Of a DNA stretch of 64,000 nucleotides, positions 25,779 to 34,709 are shown piece by piece. The number at the start of each line of letters is the position of its first letter. Position 1 is the first letter of the stretch. Below the pieces are notes generated by a model, which was given only the letters and a program-made list of their open reading frames with translations, did not search any database and was not told the origin of the DNA. The position numbers and the translations under genes were made by a program. The DNA comes from Ewingella americana ATCC 33852 (GTDB lineage: Bacteria > Pseudomonadota > Gammaproteobacteria > Enterobacterales > Enterobacteriaceae), in NCBI RefSeq assembly GCF_000735345.1, contig NZ_JMPJ01000018.1, positions 62,001-126,000 of the forward strand, in the 5' to 3' direction.

Positions 25779-26666
25779 ATGGGTATTTTAGGTTCTGTGG
25801 GGGTTGGTGGTAAAAATCAATACGGTGATGTGAAACAAGTGCAGCAGCTATTGCAGCGCAATGGTTTCCCACAAATTCGAGACGATGGGCGTATCGGCCC
25901 GAAAACCATTCAGGCAATTAAAGATTATCAGTCACGCTTTATGCGCCCAGATGGTGTGGTAGATGTCCATGGCAAGACTTATACCCATTTGGTGCGCGGT
26001 ACTGCGCCGGGGCGTGCTCCTGCGAGCGCCGCGCCTGCCGCACCAGTCAATAATCATCCCTCTTCTGGGCCATTGACTGTCAGTGCAGGGCAAGTGACTT
26101 TTGATGCCGAGGGGAATGATGAGCCTTCTAGTAGATTTTTTAGTCGTCACATTCACTGGCCAGAAAAAATGGAGTCGGGGGTAACAATCGGGCGTGGCTA
26201 TGACTTAGGATCTCGGTCTGAAGCAAGTGTTAGGAATCAACTGCAAGCGGCTGGAATTCCGGCACATCAGGCAGCAATGATTGCTAAGGGGGCAACCTTA
26301 AAAAGTACCCAAGCGAGTCAGTTTGTCCAAAACAATCAAGCCAGTATTGGGACAATTAGCCATCAACAGCAAATTCAATTATTTGAAGCAATATATCCCG
26401 ACTACGTACAACGCGCGCACACTAATTATGACAACTACACTAATGGGCAACCTGGTAAGGTCGCTTGGCAAGATTTACATCCGGCGATTCGAGATATCAT
26501 GGTAGATTTTGTCTATCAAGGCTGGACCAAGGGGCCTCGTCCCATGATGGCTGGCATGACTAATGATTTCGACACACTCATTCATTATATTGAAAATACT
26601 GCACCTATCGCGGCTGGTGAAACTGGCAGACAACGTGCTAATTATCTACGTAGAAATCGTCAATAG
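25779..26666 (+). CDS. Probable T6SS effector: peptidoglycan-binding domain plus pesticin-type lysozyme domain
   Basis: This 295-residue protein has no signal peptide. Residues 12-72 form a PG_binding_1-type domain (YGDVKQVQQLLQRNGF, DGRIGPKTIQAIKDYQ). A Pro/Ala linker spans 75-98. Residues about 100-290 resemble the T4-lysozyme-like domain of pesticin. The expected catalytic trio is visible as Glu111 (FDAEGND), Thr136 and Asp142 (SGVTIGRGYDLG), with the Thr-to-Asp spacing of six seen in pesticin. It would cleave the MurNAc-GlcNAc bond. Two LprI-type genes follow at once, and the position right after hcp fits a T6SS muramidase effector. Effector status is inferred from context. Confidence 0.82.
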   Translation: MGILGSVGVGGKNQYGDVKQVQQLLQRNGFPQIRDDGRIGPKTIQAIKDYQSRFMRPDGVVDVHGKTYTHLVRGTAPGRAPASAAPAAPVNNHPSSGPLTVSAGQVTFDAEGNDEPSSRFFSRHIHWPEKMESGVTIGRGYDLGSRSEASVRNQLQAAGIPAHQAAMIAKGATLKSTQASQFVQNNQASIGTISHQQQIQLFEAIYPDYVQRAHTNYDNYTNGQPGKVAWQDLHPAIRDIMVDFVYQGWTKGPRPMMAGMTNDFDTLIHYIENTAPIAAGETGRQRANYLRRNRQ

Positions 26667-26674
26667 GAGTTTTT

Positions 26675-27073
26675 ATGAAGTTGGGTTATGGATTGTTGGT
26701 AACAATATTGGCACTAGGCGGCATGACCTCGGCTTTTGCTGACGATAATTGCTCCAAACAGCCTTCAGACGGTGCGCTTTATCAGTGTACGGTGCAGCAG
26801 AAAAAATCGGCGGAAGACGATCTCAATAAAGAGTACGCGGCTGCCAAAAAACGGATTGTGCAGATGTATGGATCGCAGAAGCAGTTAGGCGATCAGTATG
26901 TTGCGATTGTCGTTGATACGCAGCGCAGCTGGCTTAAATATCGAGATGGGCAGTGCAAGCTTGAAGCTTTTGCTGCTGAGGAAGGCAGTAACGCTAATGC
27001 GGTCGCCGTGAACCTGTGTATTACACGTATCGACAAAGAGCGTACCGACATGCTCAAGCAAATGCCGTACTAA
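26675..27073 (+). CDS. LprI-type lysozyme inhibitor, probable immunity protein 1
   Basis: This 132-residue exported protein has a Sec signal peptide (cleavage near SAFA-DD, residue 22) and four cysteines in a pattern suited to two disulfides. The LprI/DUF1311 signature includes DLNKEYAAAKKRI and QRSWLKYRDGQCKLEA with a late CITRIDKERT. Proteins of this family bind and inhibit lysozymes. A strong TAGGAG precedes ATG 26675, only 8 bp after the lysozyme stop, so the two are cotranscribed. Periplasmic location is what an immunity protein against a peptidoglycan-cleaving effector needs. Confidence 0.85.
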   Translation: MKLGYGLLVTILALGGMTSAFADDNCSKQPSDGALYQCTVQQKKSAEDDLNKEYAAAKKRIVQMYGSQKQLGDQYVAIVVDTQRSWLKYRDGQCKLEAFAAEEGSNANAVAVNLCITRIDKERTDMLKQMPY

Positions 27074-27201
27074 TCATCAAAGAGTATAAATGGCTAATTA
27101 ATCATGTGCGATGCAAGTCAGTTTAATTAGCCACTTTATCAATGCATCTTCGAGTCTATGAATAGACTGTGTTCTCAGTCTGATAAAGAGTAAATAACAC
27201 G

Positions 27202-27603
27202 ATGAAAGGAACATATTTGTCGGTTGCTCTACTGTGCTTGGGTTTTAGCAATACAGCGAGTGCAATGGAAGACTGCTCTAAAAAAACCAATGACCCCGAG
27301 GTTTTTACTTGTGCTGAGAATAACAAAAACGTCGCCGAAAAAGCCCTTAATCAGGAGTATACTGCGGCCAAAGTAAGAATAGACAAGGCATTCAAGGCCG
27401 ATGAGACAATCAAAAAGAACTATCTGGATGTTTTTATCGAGGCCCAGCGCGGTTGGTTAAAGTATCGAGATAACCAGTGTAAGCTCGAAGCGCACATCGC
27501 TGATGAGAACTCCAATCCTTACACCGTATTCACTAATAACTGTATTGCCAGACTCGACGAAGAGCGCACGGCACAAATAAAAAAAATCCCTTACGACTCA
27601 TAA
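27202..27603 (+). CDS. LprI-type lysozyme inhibitor, probable immunity protein 2
   Basis: This is a paralogue of the preceding gene: 133 residues, signal peptide ending near ASAMED, cysteines at matching positions, and the shared motifs LNQEYTAAKVRI and QRGWLKYRDNQCKLEA. By eye the two differ at well over half of their positions outside these motifs, so the duplication is old or one copy was acquired separately. It may protect against a related toxin from kin cells. The ribosome binding site is weak (AAAGAG). Confidence 0.82.
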   Translation: MKGTYLSVALLCLGFSNTASAMEDCSKKTNDPEVFTCAENNKNVAEKALNQEYTAAKVRIDKAFKADETIKKNYLDVFIEAQRGWLKYRDNQCKLEAHIADENSNPYTVFTNNCIARLDEERTAQIKKIPYDS

Positions 27604-27775
27604 TTAAATCTTCTAGAAAACCAACGCTATTTAATGACCGGCAGCCATGAGGTTGCCTGTCCATTTTTAGTGTCTGTATCCTGCGCGCCTTTTATTTTAA
27701 CTGCGCTAAATATATTTGACCAAATATAAGACCCGCAAGATACAGCCACCGAATATACCTAAGCAGGAACCCGTT

Positions 27776-29605
27776 ATGCGATTTACGATAATAACGAACA
27801 AACCTGGCCATCAACCGCCGCAAACGAGTTGTGACTTTTTACCGCCGGGCGGCACCATTGGCCGGGGAACGGATAATAATCTGGTATTGCCGGATGATAA
27901 CCGCACTATTTCACGCCTTCAGGCGATTGTGCATATTGCCGCCAACGGCGAGTGCCGTATTACCAATCGCGGCAATGTGACGCTGGTGTTGCTCAATGAC
28001 ATTCCGCTGGAGCGCGGCCGTCAGGTTGAACTGCAAGATGGCGATGTGCTGGGTATTGATGACTATCAGCTGGTGGTCAATGAACTTGGCACTCAGGCGC
28101 GTCCGGCGCAGCCAATAGTGACGCCGCGCCCGGCCGCCGCGCCGGTCCAGCCTCAAGCGCCGCAGCAGGCTAAGCCTGCCGCAGAGAGCAAACCTGCCGC
28201 GATTCCGACAGAAATCTGGGACAGTCTGGTGCAGGAGTTCTCTATTTCCGACAGCCTGTCCGTTGCGCGCAAAAAGCCGTCAGCGGCGGAAAGCCATGAG
28301 GCAATTAATCCGCTGACGGCTTCCCGTCCGCCGGAGCGCAACCCGGATGACCCTCTGGCGCAGCTGCTGGCCAGCGACGACGTGCTGAAGGCCAAGCAGA
28401 GCAGCGATCCCAATGATCTGTTCGGCGGTGAAACGCTGTTTGATGGTGAAAGCATCCTTGACGACCGTTCGCCGTCCACCCTTGCCAAACAGTCTCCGAC
28501 GCCGGAGCACAACCACTCCAAGGCTGAAGCCGAGCAAGACCCGCTGGCGTTATTTGGCGGCCATGAAACGGCGGCCAGCAGCGACATTAACCAAGATGAC
28601 CCGCTGGGCCTGATGATGAGCGGCGCTAAGCCGTTAACCGCGCCAGAGACTAAGCCGACTGCTAAGCAGGAAGCGCCTGCCGCGCAGGAACCGCCGGTCA
28701 GCCCACCAGTGGAAGAGCCGGTTCAGCCTAAGGCTAGCGCCGAGAAATCCCCAGAGCTGGCGGACCTCGAAGCTTCGCCGCTGTTTGCCGAGCTGCCTTC
28801 CAATCAAGATATCAGCGAAACCTCTAACGTCGATTACAGCGGGATCACTCTGCCGACCCCACAGGCCGTGGCGCGTAACCCGGTGCCGCCGCCGAAAGGG
28901 CGTTTGCGCATCGACCCGGTGGACTATGGCAGCTCATCGCAAGAGAAAAGCGCGCCCAACACGCCACCTCCGGCGGGCAACGGCTCGTCGCTGGACGGCG
29001 AACTGTTGCAGTCACTGATCGACGGCATGGGCCTCAATGACCTCCAGCCGGTGCCGCAGTTTGATAAAGCGCAGATGTACCAGCTAGGCCAGATGCTGAG
29101 CATGTTCTCGCAGGGCACGGTGGCGCTGCTTTCTTCGCGTTCGATTCTCAAACGCGGCGTGAAAGCCGAGATGACGGTGATCCTCGACGAAGCCAACAAC
29201 CCGTTCAAGCTGCTGCCGTCGGGTAAATCCGTCCTGATGCAGATGTACGGCAGCCGTATGCCGGGCTTTATGGCACCGAGCCAGTCAGTGCGAGACGCGC
29301 TGATTGACTTGCAGGCTCACCAGCTCGGCATGATTGCCGGGATCCGCGCGATTATCGCCTCAATGTTGCAGTCGTTTAACCCAGAGCAACTGGAAGCCGA
29401 AGCGCGCGAAGAGGGCGTCACCTCGCGTCTCGGCTTCTCCAGCAGCCGCAAAGCGGCGCTCTGGGAGCACTTCACTCAGCGCTATAAAGAGACCGCTGGC
29501 GAAATCGAAGATGACTTCCATACCTTATTTGGCGAAGCCTTCCTGCACGCCTATGACATGGAAGTTAACCAGTACAAAGACTCTCAGAACCGATCGGACA
29601 AATGA
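27776..29605 (+). CDS. tagH: T6SS FHA-domain protein TagH (Fha)
   Basis: This 609-residue protein has an N-terminal forkhead-associated domain (about 1-100; GGTIGRGTDNNLVLPDDNRTISRLQAIVHI), the phosphothreonine-binding module. A long Pro/Ala/Glu-rich disordered middle spans about 105-400. The C-terminal T6SS-FHA domain contains LLQSLIDGMGLNDLQ, LLSSRSILKRGVKAEMTVI and NNPFKLLPSGKSVLMQMYG. In Pseudomonas, phosphorylated Fha1 triggers T6SS assembly. ATG 27776 has AGGA eight bases upstream; the in-frame TTG at 27716 is not needed. It overlaps pppA by 4 bp. Confidence 0.9.
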   Translation: MRFTIITNKPGHQPPQTSCDFLPPGGTIGRGTDNNLVLPDDNRTISRLQAIVHIAANGECRITNRGNVTLVLLNDIPLERGRQVELQDGDVLGIDDYQLVVNELGTQARPAQPIVTPRPAAAPVQPQAPQQAKPAAESKPAAIPTEIWDSLVQEFSISDSLSVARKKPSAAESHEAINPLTASRPPERNPDDPLAQLLASDDVLKAKQSSDPNDLFGGETLFDGESILDDRSPSTLAKQSPTPEHNHSKAEAEQDPLALFGGHETAASSDINQDDPLGLMMSGAKPLTAPETKPTAKQEAPAAQEPPVSPPVEEPVQPKASAEKSPELADLEASPLFAELPSNQDISETSNVDYSGITLPTPQAVARNPVPPPKGRLRIDPVDYGSSSQEKSAPNTPPPAGNGSSLDGELLQSLIDGMGLNDLQPVPQFDKAQMYQLGQMLSMFSQGTVALLSSRSILKRGVKAEMTVILDEANNPFKLLPSGKSVLMQMYGSRMPGFMAPSQSVRDALIDLQAHQLGMIAGIRAIIASMLQSFNPEQLEAEAREEGVTSRLGFSSSRKAALWEHFTQRYKETAGEIEDDFHTLFGEAFLHAYDMEVNQYKDSQNRSDK

Positions 29606-30399
29606 TAAATATCAATATTGCCTCGATATCCAAGCAGGGCGACCGCGCCAGCAACCAAGATCAGACGGGTGAAAGCGTCGGCGATCGCTCTGCCTGCTTT
29701 GTGGTCTGCGACGGCGTGGCTGGCTTTCCCGGTGGCGACGTGGCGGCGAAGCTGGCCCGCGACACCATTCTGGGCAGCTTCGACGCCAATCAGCACCTCA
29801 ATGCCCAGCGTATTCGCGACTTTGTTGGCGAAGCCAATGCGGCCATTCGCCAGTCACAGCAGGACACCCCGAACTTTCACCGCATGGGCACCACGATGGT
29901 TGGCCTGTTCATTGATCGCGATTACCAACTGGCCTACTGGACGCACGCTGGCGACAGCCGCTTGTATCAGTTCCGCCGTGGCTATGTGCGCGAAATGACC
30001 ATTGACCACAGTCTGGTACAGCAGATGACCGACGCCGGGCACTCCGCCGAAGGCATCAACAGCAATCTGCTCTATTTTGCCCTTGGCATGGGAGCCGAAG
30101 AGCGCGATGCCAGCTACAGCGATGTCGAGCCGGTGGAAGATGGCGATGTCTTCCTGCTGTGTACCGATGGCTTCTGGCATGGCGTCTCCGCCCGTCAGAT
30201 GGAGCAGTCGCTGCATATGGTTAACACGCCGGAAGAGTGGCTGACCCTAATGCAGCAAATCATCGACAAACAGCCACGCCAGCCGGGCGAAAAGCAGGAC
30301 AACTACAGCGCTCTGGCGGTCTGGGTCGGCTCGCCGCAGGAAACCACATTGCTGCATTCACTGGCTGAGGCGGCGCAATTTTTCCCCCTTCGGGACTAA
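29602..30399 (+). CDS. pppA: PP2C-type protein phosphatase PppA of the T6SS
   Basis: This 265-residue PP2C (PPM) serine/threonine phosphatase is predicted to reverse PpkA phosphorylation of the FHA protein. Metal-binding aspartates are seen in SKQGDRASNQDQTGE, CFVVCDGVAGFPGGDVAA and VFLLCTDGFWHGVS, with GTTMVGLFIDRDYQLAYWTHAGDSRLYQFR as the core strand. ATG 29602 overlaps the tagH stop (ATGA). Together with PpkA and TagH it completes a threonine phosphorylation switch. Confidence 0.93.
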   Translation: MININIASISKQGDRASNQDQTGESVGDRSACFVVCDGVAGFPGGDVAAKLARDTILGSFDANQHLNAQRIRDFVGEANAAIRQSQQDTPNFHRMGTTMVGLFIDRDYQLAYWTHAGDSRLYQFRRGYVREMTIDHSLVQQMTDAGHSAEGINSNLLYFALGMGAEERDASYSDVEPVEDGDVFLLCTDGFWHGVSARQMEQSLHMVNTPEEWLTLMQQIIDKQPRQPGEKQDNYSALAVWVGSPQETTLLHSLAEAAQFFPLRD

Positions 30400-30423
30400 A
30401 CACAGCTTGGCGCAAGGAACCCT

Positions 30424-31413
30424 ATGAAATATTGGCTATCGGGCATTTTAGCCCTCTGCATGGCGGGCAGTGCCGCCGCTGAAGATCTCCAACTGGCGTA
30501 TTCTCCTACCCTGAAGTTGGAAATCTGGATCGACAACGTTAAAAACAAAAACGTCTCCAGCTGGTGCGCCAAAGAGGTGCCGTTGCGCATTGTCTCGCGT
30601 GAGAGCAAAGACCCTGAAATTTTGAAGTCATTCTTGCCACGCGTGAAAGACCTGATGAGCTCTGAATGTGGCGCATTAAGCAGCCTGAAATGGCAGATGC
30701 AGGACACTCAGGGCGCGGTGCTCGCCAGCGGCAGCTCGCAAAAAGCCAATAACTGGGCCGTCGAGATAATCCCGCCACCGGCACCTGAAGCACCGCCAGC
30801 CGCCACCGCAGAAACCGCAGCACCGGCCGCCGCCCAGCCGCCAACGCCAGAACAGCTTTCTCCGGCGGCGGATAACACGCCGTGGTTACAGTTCAGCATG
30901 CTTAACGGCTGTCACTTCCGCACCTGGTGGAGCGACGACAGCCGCGCTTCCGCCCTGTTTGTGCCGGGTAAAGGCGACGGACAGTGCAGCGATTACGGCT
31001 GGCTGAGCGGGCAGAGCCATTTGACCCGCATCGAAAACGGCGCGACCAAAACCACCAGCGTCGTCTTCGTCAGCGGCTTCCCAATTGAAGGGCTGAAAAA
31101 GAGCGATGACGACCTGCGGATCACCACCGTGAACAACGAACGCATCGTGCTCAATAACGACAAGTCACCGCAGAGTTGGCTGATTCTGCCGTGGCAGCCG
31201 CAGACCAACAGCTGGGGCGCTAACGGCGTGATTGCCGTGCAGATGACCCCGCAACAAGCCAGCGACGAAGATGCCTTAAAAGCGCGAGTCGGCGAATTGC
31301 GCAAAAGCTGGGGTAACTACCTCAACAGCGACAAGCTGCCCATCGAACTGGTGCAGGTTCTCTCTCCGCAGTTAAAAGACCCAGCAGCCGGTGCCTTCCG
31401 CACCCTGAAGTAA
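30424..31413 (+). CDS. Periplasmic T6SS-associated protein of unknown function
   Basis: This 329-residue protein has a Sec signal peptide (cleavage near GSAAAE, residue 20). An N-terminal domain (about 22-115) contains a WCAKEVPLRI strand. A Pro/Ala linker (about 116-150) leads to a larger domain with two cysteines (LNGCHFRTWW, DGQCSDYGW) ending in SPQLKDPAAGAFRTLK. It lies between pppA and tagJ with a strong AAGGA, so it belongs to the T6SS operon. I do not recognise a named family. An envelope role in signalling or assembly is a guess from position. Confidence 0.75.
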   Translation: MKYWLSGILALCMAGSAAAEDLQLAYSPTLKLEIWIDNVKNKNVSSWCAKEVPLRIVSRESKDPEILKSFLPRVKDLMSSECGALSSLKWQMQDTQGAVLASGSSQKANNWAVEIIPPPAPEAPPAATAETAAPAAAQPPTPEQLSPAADNTPWLQFSMLNGCHFRTWWSDDSRASALFVPGKGDGQCSDYGWLSGQSHLTRIENGATKTTSVVFVSGFPIEGLKKSDDDLRITTVNNERIVLNNDKSPQSWLILPWQPQTNSWGANGVIAVQMTPQQASDEDALKARVGELRKSWGNYLNSDKLPIELVQVLSPQLKDPAAGAFRTLK

Positions 31414-31434
31414 CCGACGCCCCGAGGAGCCAAG

Positions 31435-32259
31435 ATGCATTCATTTTCACAACTGATGGACGGACAGTCGCTGGCCGAGGCGCTGAGCGCGGTGGAAAAC
31501 CGCATTCGCGCCGAGCCTGCCAATGCCGATCATCGTGCGGCCTTGGTACAGCTGCTGTGCATCAACGGCCAGTGGCCGCGCGCGCAGGCGCAGCTCAAAT
31601 CTTGGCTGGCGCTCAAACCGCAGGCGCAGCCTACCGTGACCCTGCTGGAGCAGTGCATCGCGGCGGAAATCACCCGCGCGGCAGTGTTCGCCGGTGAAGC
31701 CGAACCGCGCTTGCCGGGCGAAGGTGCCCAGTGGGTTAGCCAGCTGCAGCAGGCAATGGTGGCCGAGCGTCAGGGAGAGAGCCAGCGCGCCGCCGCGCTG
31801 CGTGAAGCGGCGCTGGACAGTGCGCCGCTCAGCCCGGTCCGGCTCTATCTACAAGATGACGAGCAGGGGCAGGCGGTGGAGTGGCTAACCGACGGCGATG
31901 GCCGCCTCGGGCCAGTGTGCGAAATGGCGGTCAACGGCCATTACTACTGGCTGCCATTCTCGCTGATTAGCGAGATGCAGTTTCAGCCTCCGGCCAGCGT
32001 CACCGATCTGGTGTGGCGGCATACGCTGGTGCGGCTGGTGGACGGCAGCGAGCAGGTCTGCCAGATCCCACTGCGTTACCCCTTTGATGCGCAGGCGTCT
32101 GACGCCGTGAGGCTGGCGAAAGTCACCGAATGGCACAGCGAGGACGACCTGACTTTTATTGGCAGCGGGCAGAAAGCTTGGCTGGATGAAGAGCAGCAGT
32201 TCCCGTTGCTCAACCTGACGCGACTGGTGTTCGGCGAGGCGGAGTCTGCCGATGAGTGA
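31435..32259 (+). CDS. tagJ: T6SS accessory protein TagJ (ImpE/SciE family)
   Basis: This 274-residue protein of the ImpE family opens with helical TPR-like repeats (DGQSLAEALSAVENRIRAEPANADHRAALVQLLCINGQWPRAQAQLKSW). Its C-terminal domain contains GYYYW-like NGHYYWLPFSLISEMQFQPPASVTDLVWRH and ends in RLVFGEAESADE. TagJ binds the N-terminus of TssB in Pseudomonas and helps ClpV-linked sheath recycling. AGGAG lies directly upstream of ATG 31435. It overlaps tssE by 8 bp. Confidence 0.88.
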   Translation: MHSFSQLMDGQSLAEALSAVENRIRAEPANADHRAALVQLLCINGQWPRAQAQLKSWLALKPQAQPTVTLLEQCIAAEITRAAVFAGEAEPRLPGEGAQWVSQLQQAMVAERQGESQRAAALREAALDSAPLSPVRLYLQDDEQGQAVEWLTDGDGRLGPVCEMAVNGHYYWLPFSLISEMQFQPPASVTDLVWRHTLVRLVDGSEQVCQIPLRYPFDAQASDAVRLAKVTEWHSEDDLTFIGSGQKAWLDEEQQFPLLNLTRLVFGEAESADE

Positions 32260-32821
32260 CGCCTTTGATGCTTATGGTCACGACCTCCTTCACGGTGGTT
32301 TTCGCCAACGCAGCAAAAAAGAGAATCTCAGCGCCCGCGACAAATTGCAGCCGTCGCTGCTCGATCGCCTGACCGACGACGCGCCGCATAAAACCAGCGA
32401 AGCGGCGCACAGCACCCTGATTTCCCACACTCAGCTGCGCCGCAATGTTCTGCGCGACTTGCAGTGGCTGTTCAACTGCATCAATAGCGAGGCGATTTAC
32501 GACCTTAATCGCTATGACGAAGTGCGCCGCTCGGTGGTGAATTTCGGCGTGGTGCCGCTGTCGGGCAAACGCATGTCCGACATTGAGTGGGGCGACATTC
32601 AGCGCAAACTCACCGACGCTATTTTGCATTTTGAACCACGCATTCTGCCGCATGGGTTACAGGTGCGCTGTATTTCGGAGCTGAACTCCCTCGACCTGCA
32701 TAACGTGCTGTCGATTGAGATTAAAGGCCGACTGTGGTGCGTGCCTTATCCGCTGGAATTTCTATTCCGCACCGATGTGGATTTGGAAAGCGGGCATTTT
32801 AAGCTGGAAGACATCGGCTAA
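32252..32821 (+). CDS. tssE: Type VI secretion baseplate protein TssE
   Basis: TssE is the gp25/lysozyme-like baseplate wedge component. The 189-residue protein has a variable N-terminal part (about 1-45, including LQPSLLDRLTDD), then the gp25 core: LRRNVLRDLQWLFN, YDEVRRSVVNFGVVPLSGKRMSDIEWGDIQRKLTDAILHFEPRILP, and C-terminal SIEIKGRLWCVPYPLEFLFRTDVDLESGHF. Start ATG 32252 overlaps tagJ. The characteristic EPRI motif equivalent is seen as EPRILP. Confidence 0.94.
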   Translation: MSDAFDAYGHDLLHGGFRQRSKKENLSARDKLQPSLLDRLTDDAPHKTSEAAHSTLISHTQLRRNVLRDLQWLFNCINSEAIYDLNRYDEVRRSVVNFGVVPLSGKRMSDIEWGDIQRKLTDAILHFEPRILPHGLQVRCISELNSLDLHNVLSIEIKGRLWCVPYPLEFLFRTDVDLESGHFKLEDIG

Positions 32822-32840
32822 TTGAAACATAGGCTAATTA

Positions 32841-34709
32841 ATGGACAGCAAACTTCTCGACTACTACAACCGTGAACTGGCGTATCTGCGCGAAATGGGG
32901 GCGGAATTCGCCCAGCGCTACCCAAAGGTCGCGGGACGTCTGGGAATGCGCGGCATCGAAGTGGCCGACCCTTATACCGAGCGGCTGATGGAAGGCTTCG
33001 CCTTTCTGACCTCGCGCGTGCAGTTAAAAATGGATGCCGAGTTCCCGCGCTTCTCCCAACGCCTGCTGGAGATGATTGCGCCGAACTACCTCGCGCCGAC
33101 GCCGTCGATGGCTATCGCCGAGCTGCATCCTGACAGCAGCAAGGGGGATATTCGCAACGGTTTTAATGTGCCACGCGGCACCATGATGGACAGCCAGACG
33201 CTGAAGAAAAGCGGCGTCACCTGTAGCTACACTACGGCGCAGGATGTGATGTTGCAGCCGATTCGCATCAAGCAGGTCGAGCTAGGCGGCGTCCCGGCCG
33301 ATGCGCCACTCAACCAGCTCGGCTTGAGCCAACGCGGCGCGGCCAGTGCGCTGCGGATCCGTATTGAATGCGACGACGCGGTGCTGCTGAACCACCTGAG
33401 CTTCGACAATCTAACCTTCTTCCTTAGCGGCCCGGACATTCAGGCCACCAAGCTGCTTGAGCTGATTATGGCTCACGGCGTCGGCCAGTTTTGCCAGACG
33501 GTGGAAAAGCAGCCGCAGCGCCTGACGCTGGCGGATGACGCGCTTCGCCACGAAGGTTTTTCTGCCGATCAGGCGCTGTTGCCAGAAGATATGCGCAATT
33601 TCGACGGTTATCGCCTGCTGCATGAGTATTTTGCTTTCCCGCAGCGCTTCCAGTTTTTCAGCCTGCACGGCCTGCGCCCGCTGCTGACGCGTAGCACTTC
33701 GGCACGAGAATTTGAAATCGTGGTCTTGCTGGATAAGAGCGAACCGGCGCTGGAGCGCGTGGTGGATGTCTCGCATCTGGCGCTGCACTGCACGCCAGTG
33801 ATCAACCTGTTCCCACGGGTGGCCCAGCGCCAAAAGTTGAATGAAGGCCAGTTCGAATACCATCTGGTGGTGGATAACATCCGCCCGCTGGATTACGAAG
33901 TGTTTTCCGTCTCCAAGCTGTATGCCAGCGGCGGCAAGCAGGAGCAGATTTTCCGGCCTTTCTGGAGCACCTACGGCAGCGACGACGGCAACTACGGGGC
34001 TTATTTCTCCCTGCGCCGCGAGCAGCGAACCCTCTCCGAACAGGCGCAGCGCTACGGCACCCGCACCGGCTATGTTGGCTCCGAAGTGTTTCTTACCATG
34101 GTGGATGAGAAGCAGTCGCCGTGGAACGATGAGCTGACCCATTTTACCGCTGACGTGCTGTGTACCAGCCGCGACCTGCCGCTGATGCTCATCCAGCAAG
34201 GGCAGGCCAATTTCGTCATGCCGGATTCCATTCCGGTGAAGCAGTTAACCCTGCGCAAAGGCCCAACGCCGCCGCGCCCGTCGCTGGCGGAAGGGCTGAA
34301 TACTTGGCGACTGGTCAGTCATTTGCAGATGAACTACCTCAGCCTGATGGAGCAGGATCAGGGCAAAGGCAGCGGCGCGCTGCGCCAGATGCTCGGGCTG
34401 TACGCCAACCTCGCCGAAGCGCCGATTGCCCGTCAAATTGAAGGCATCCGCGACTGCCAGCTGCGCGCGGTCAACCGCCGGGTGCCTGAGCCGGGGCCAA
34501 TTGTGTTTGCTCGCGGCGTCGGCATCGAGCTGAAAGTAGATGAACAGGCTTTCTCCGGCAGCAGCCCGTGGCTAATGGGTAGCGTGCTGGAGCGCGTCTT
34601 CTCTCGGCTGGTATCCATGAACAGCTTTACCGAAATGTCGCTTTCCAGCCAGCAGCGCGGGGATATCGGCTGGTGGGCACCGCGCATGGGTAAAAGGACT
34701 TTGCTATGA
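32841..34709 (+). CDS. tssF: Type VI secretion baseplate protein TssF
   Basis: TssF is a 622-residue baseplate wedge protein. It starts with the canonical LLDYYNRELAYLREMGAEFAQRYPKVAGRLGM and shows DPYTERLMEGFAFLTSRVQLKMDAEFPRFSQRLLEMIAPNYLAPTPSM, LHEYFAFPQRFQFF and the C-terminal FARGVGIELKVDE. It overlaps tssG by 4 bp (ATGA), so TssF and TssG, which form a complex, are made together. Confidence 0.96.
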   Translation: MDSKLLDYYNRELAYLREMGAEFAQRYPKVAGRLGMRGIEVADPYTERLMEGFAFLTSRVQLKMDAEFPRFSQRLLEMIAPNYLAPTPSMAIAELHPDSSKGDIRNGFNVPRGTMMDSQTLKKSGVTCSYTTAQDVMLQPIRIKQVELGGVPADAPLNQLGLSQRGAASALRIRIECDDAVLLNHLSFDNLTFFLSGPDIQATKLLELIMAHGVGQFCQTVEKQPQRLTLADDALRHEGFSADQALLPEDMRNFDGYRLLHEYFAFPQRFQFFSLHGLRPLLTRSTSAREFEIVVLLDKSEPALERVVDVSHLALHCTPVINLFPRVAQRQKLNEGQFEYHLVVDNIRPLDYEVFSVSKLYASGGKQEQIFRPFWSTYGSDDGNYGAYFSLRREQRTLSEQAQRYGTRTGYVGSEVFLTMVDEKQSPWNDELTHFTADVLCTSRDLPLMLIQQGQANFVMPDSIPVKQLTLRKGPTPPRPSLAEGLNTWRLVSHLQMNYLSLMEQDQGKGSGALRQMLGLYANLAEAPIARQIEGIRDCQLRAVNRRVPEPGPIVFARGVGIELKVDEQAFSGSSPWLMGSVLERVFSRLVSMNSFTEMSLSSQQRGDIGWWAPRMGKRTLL

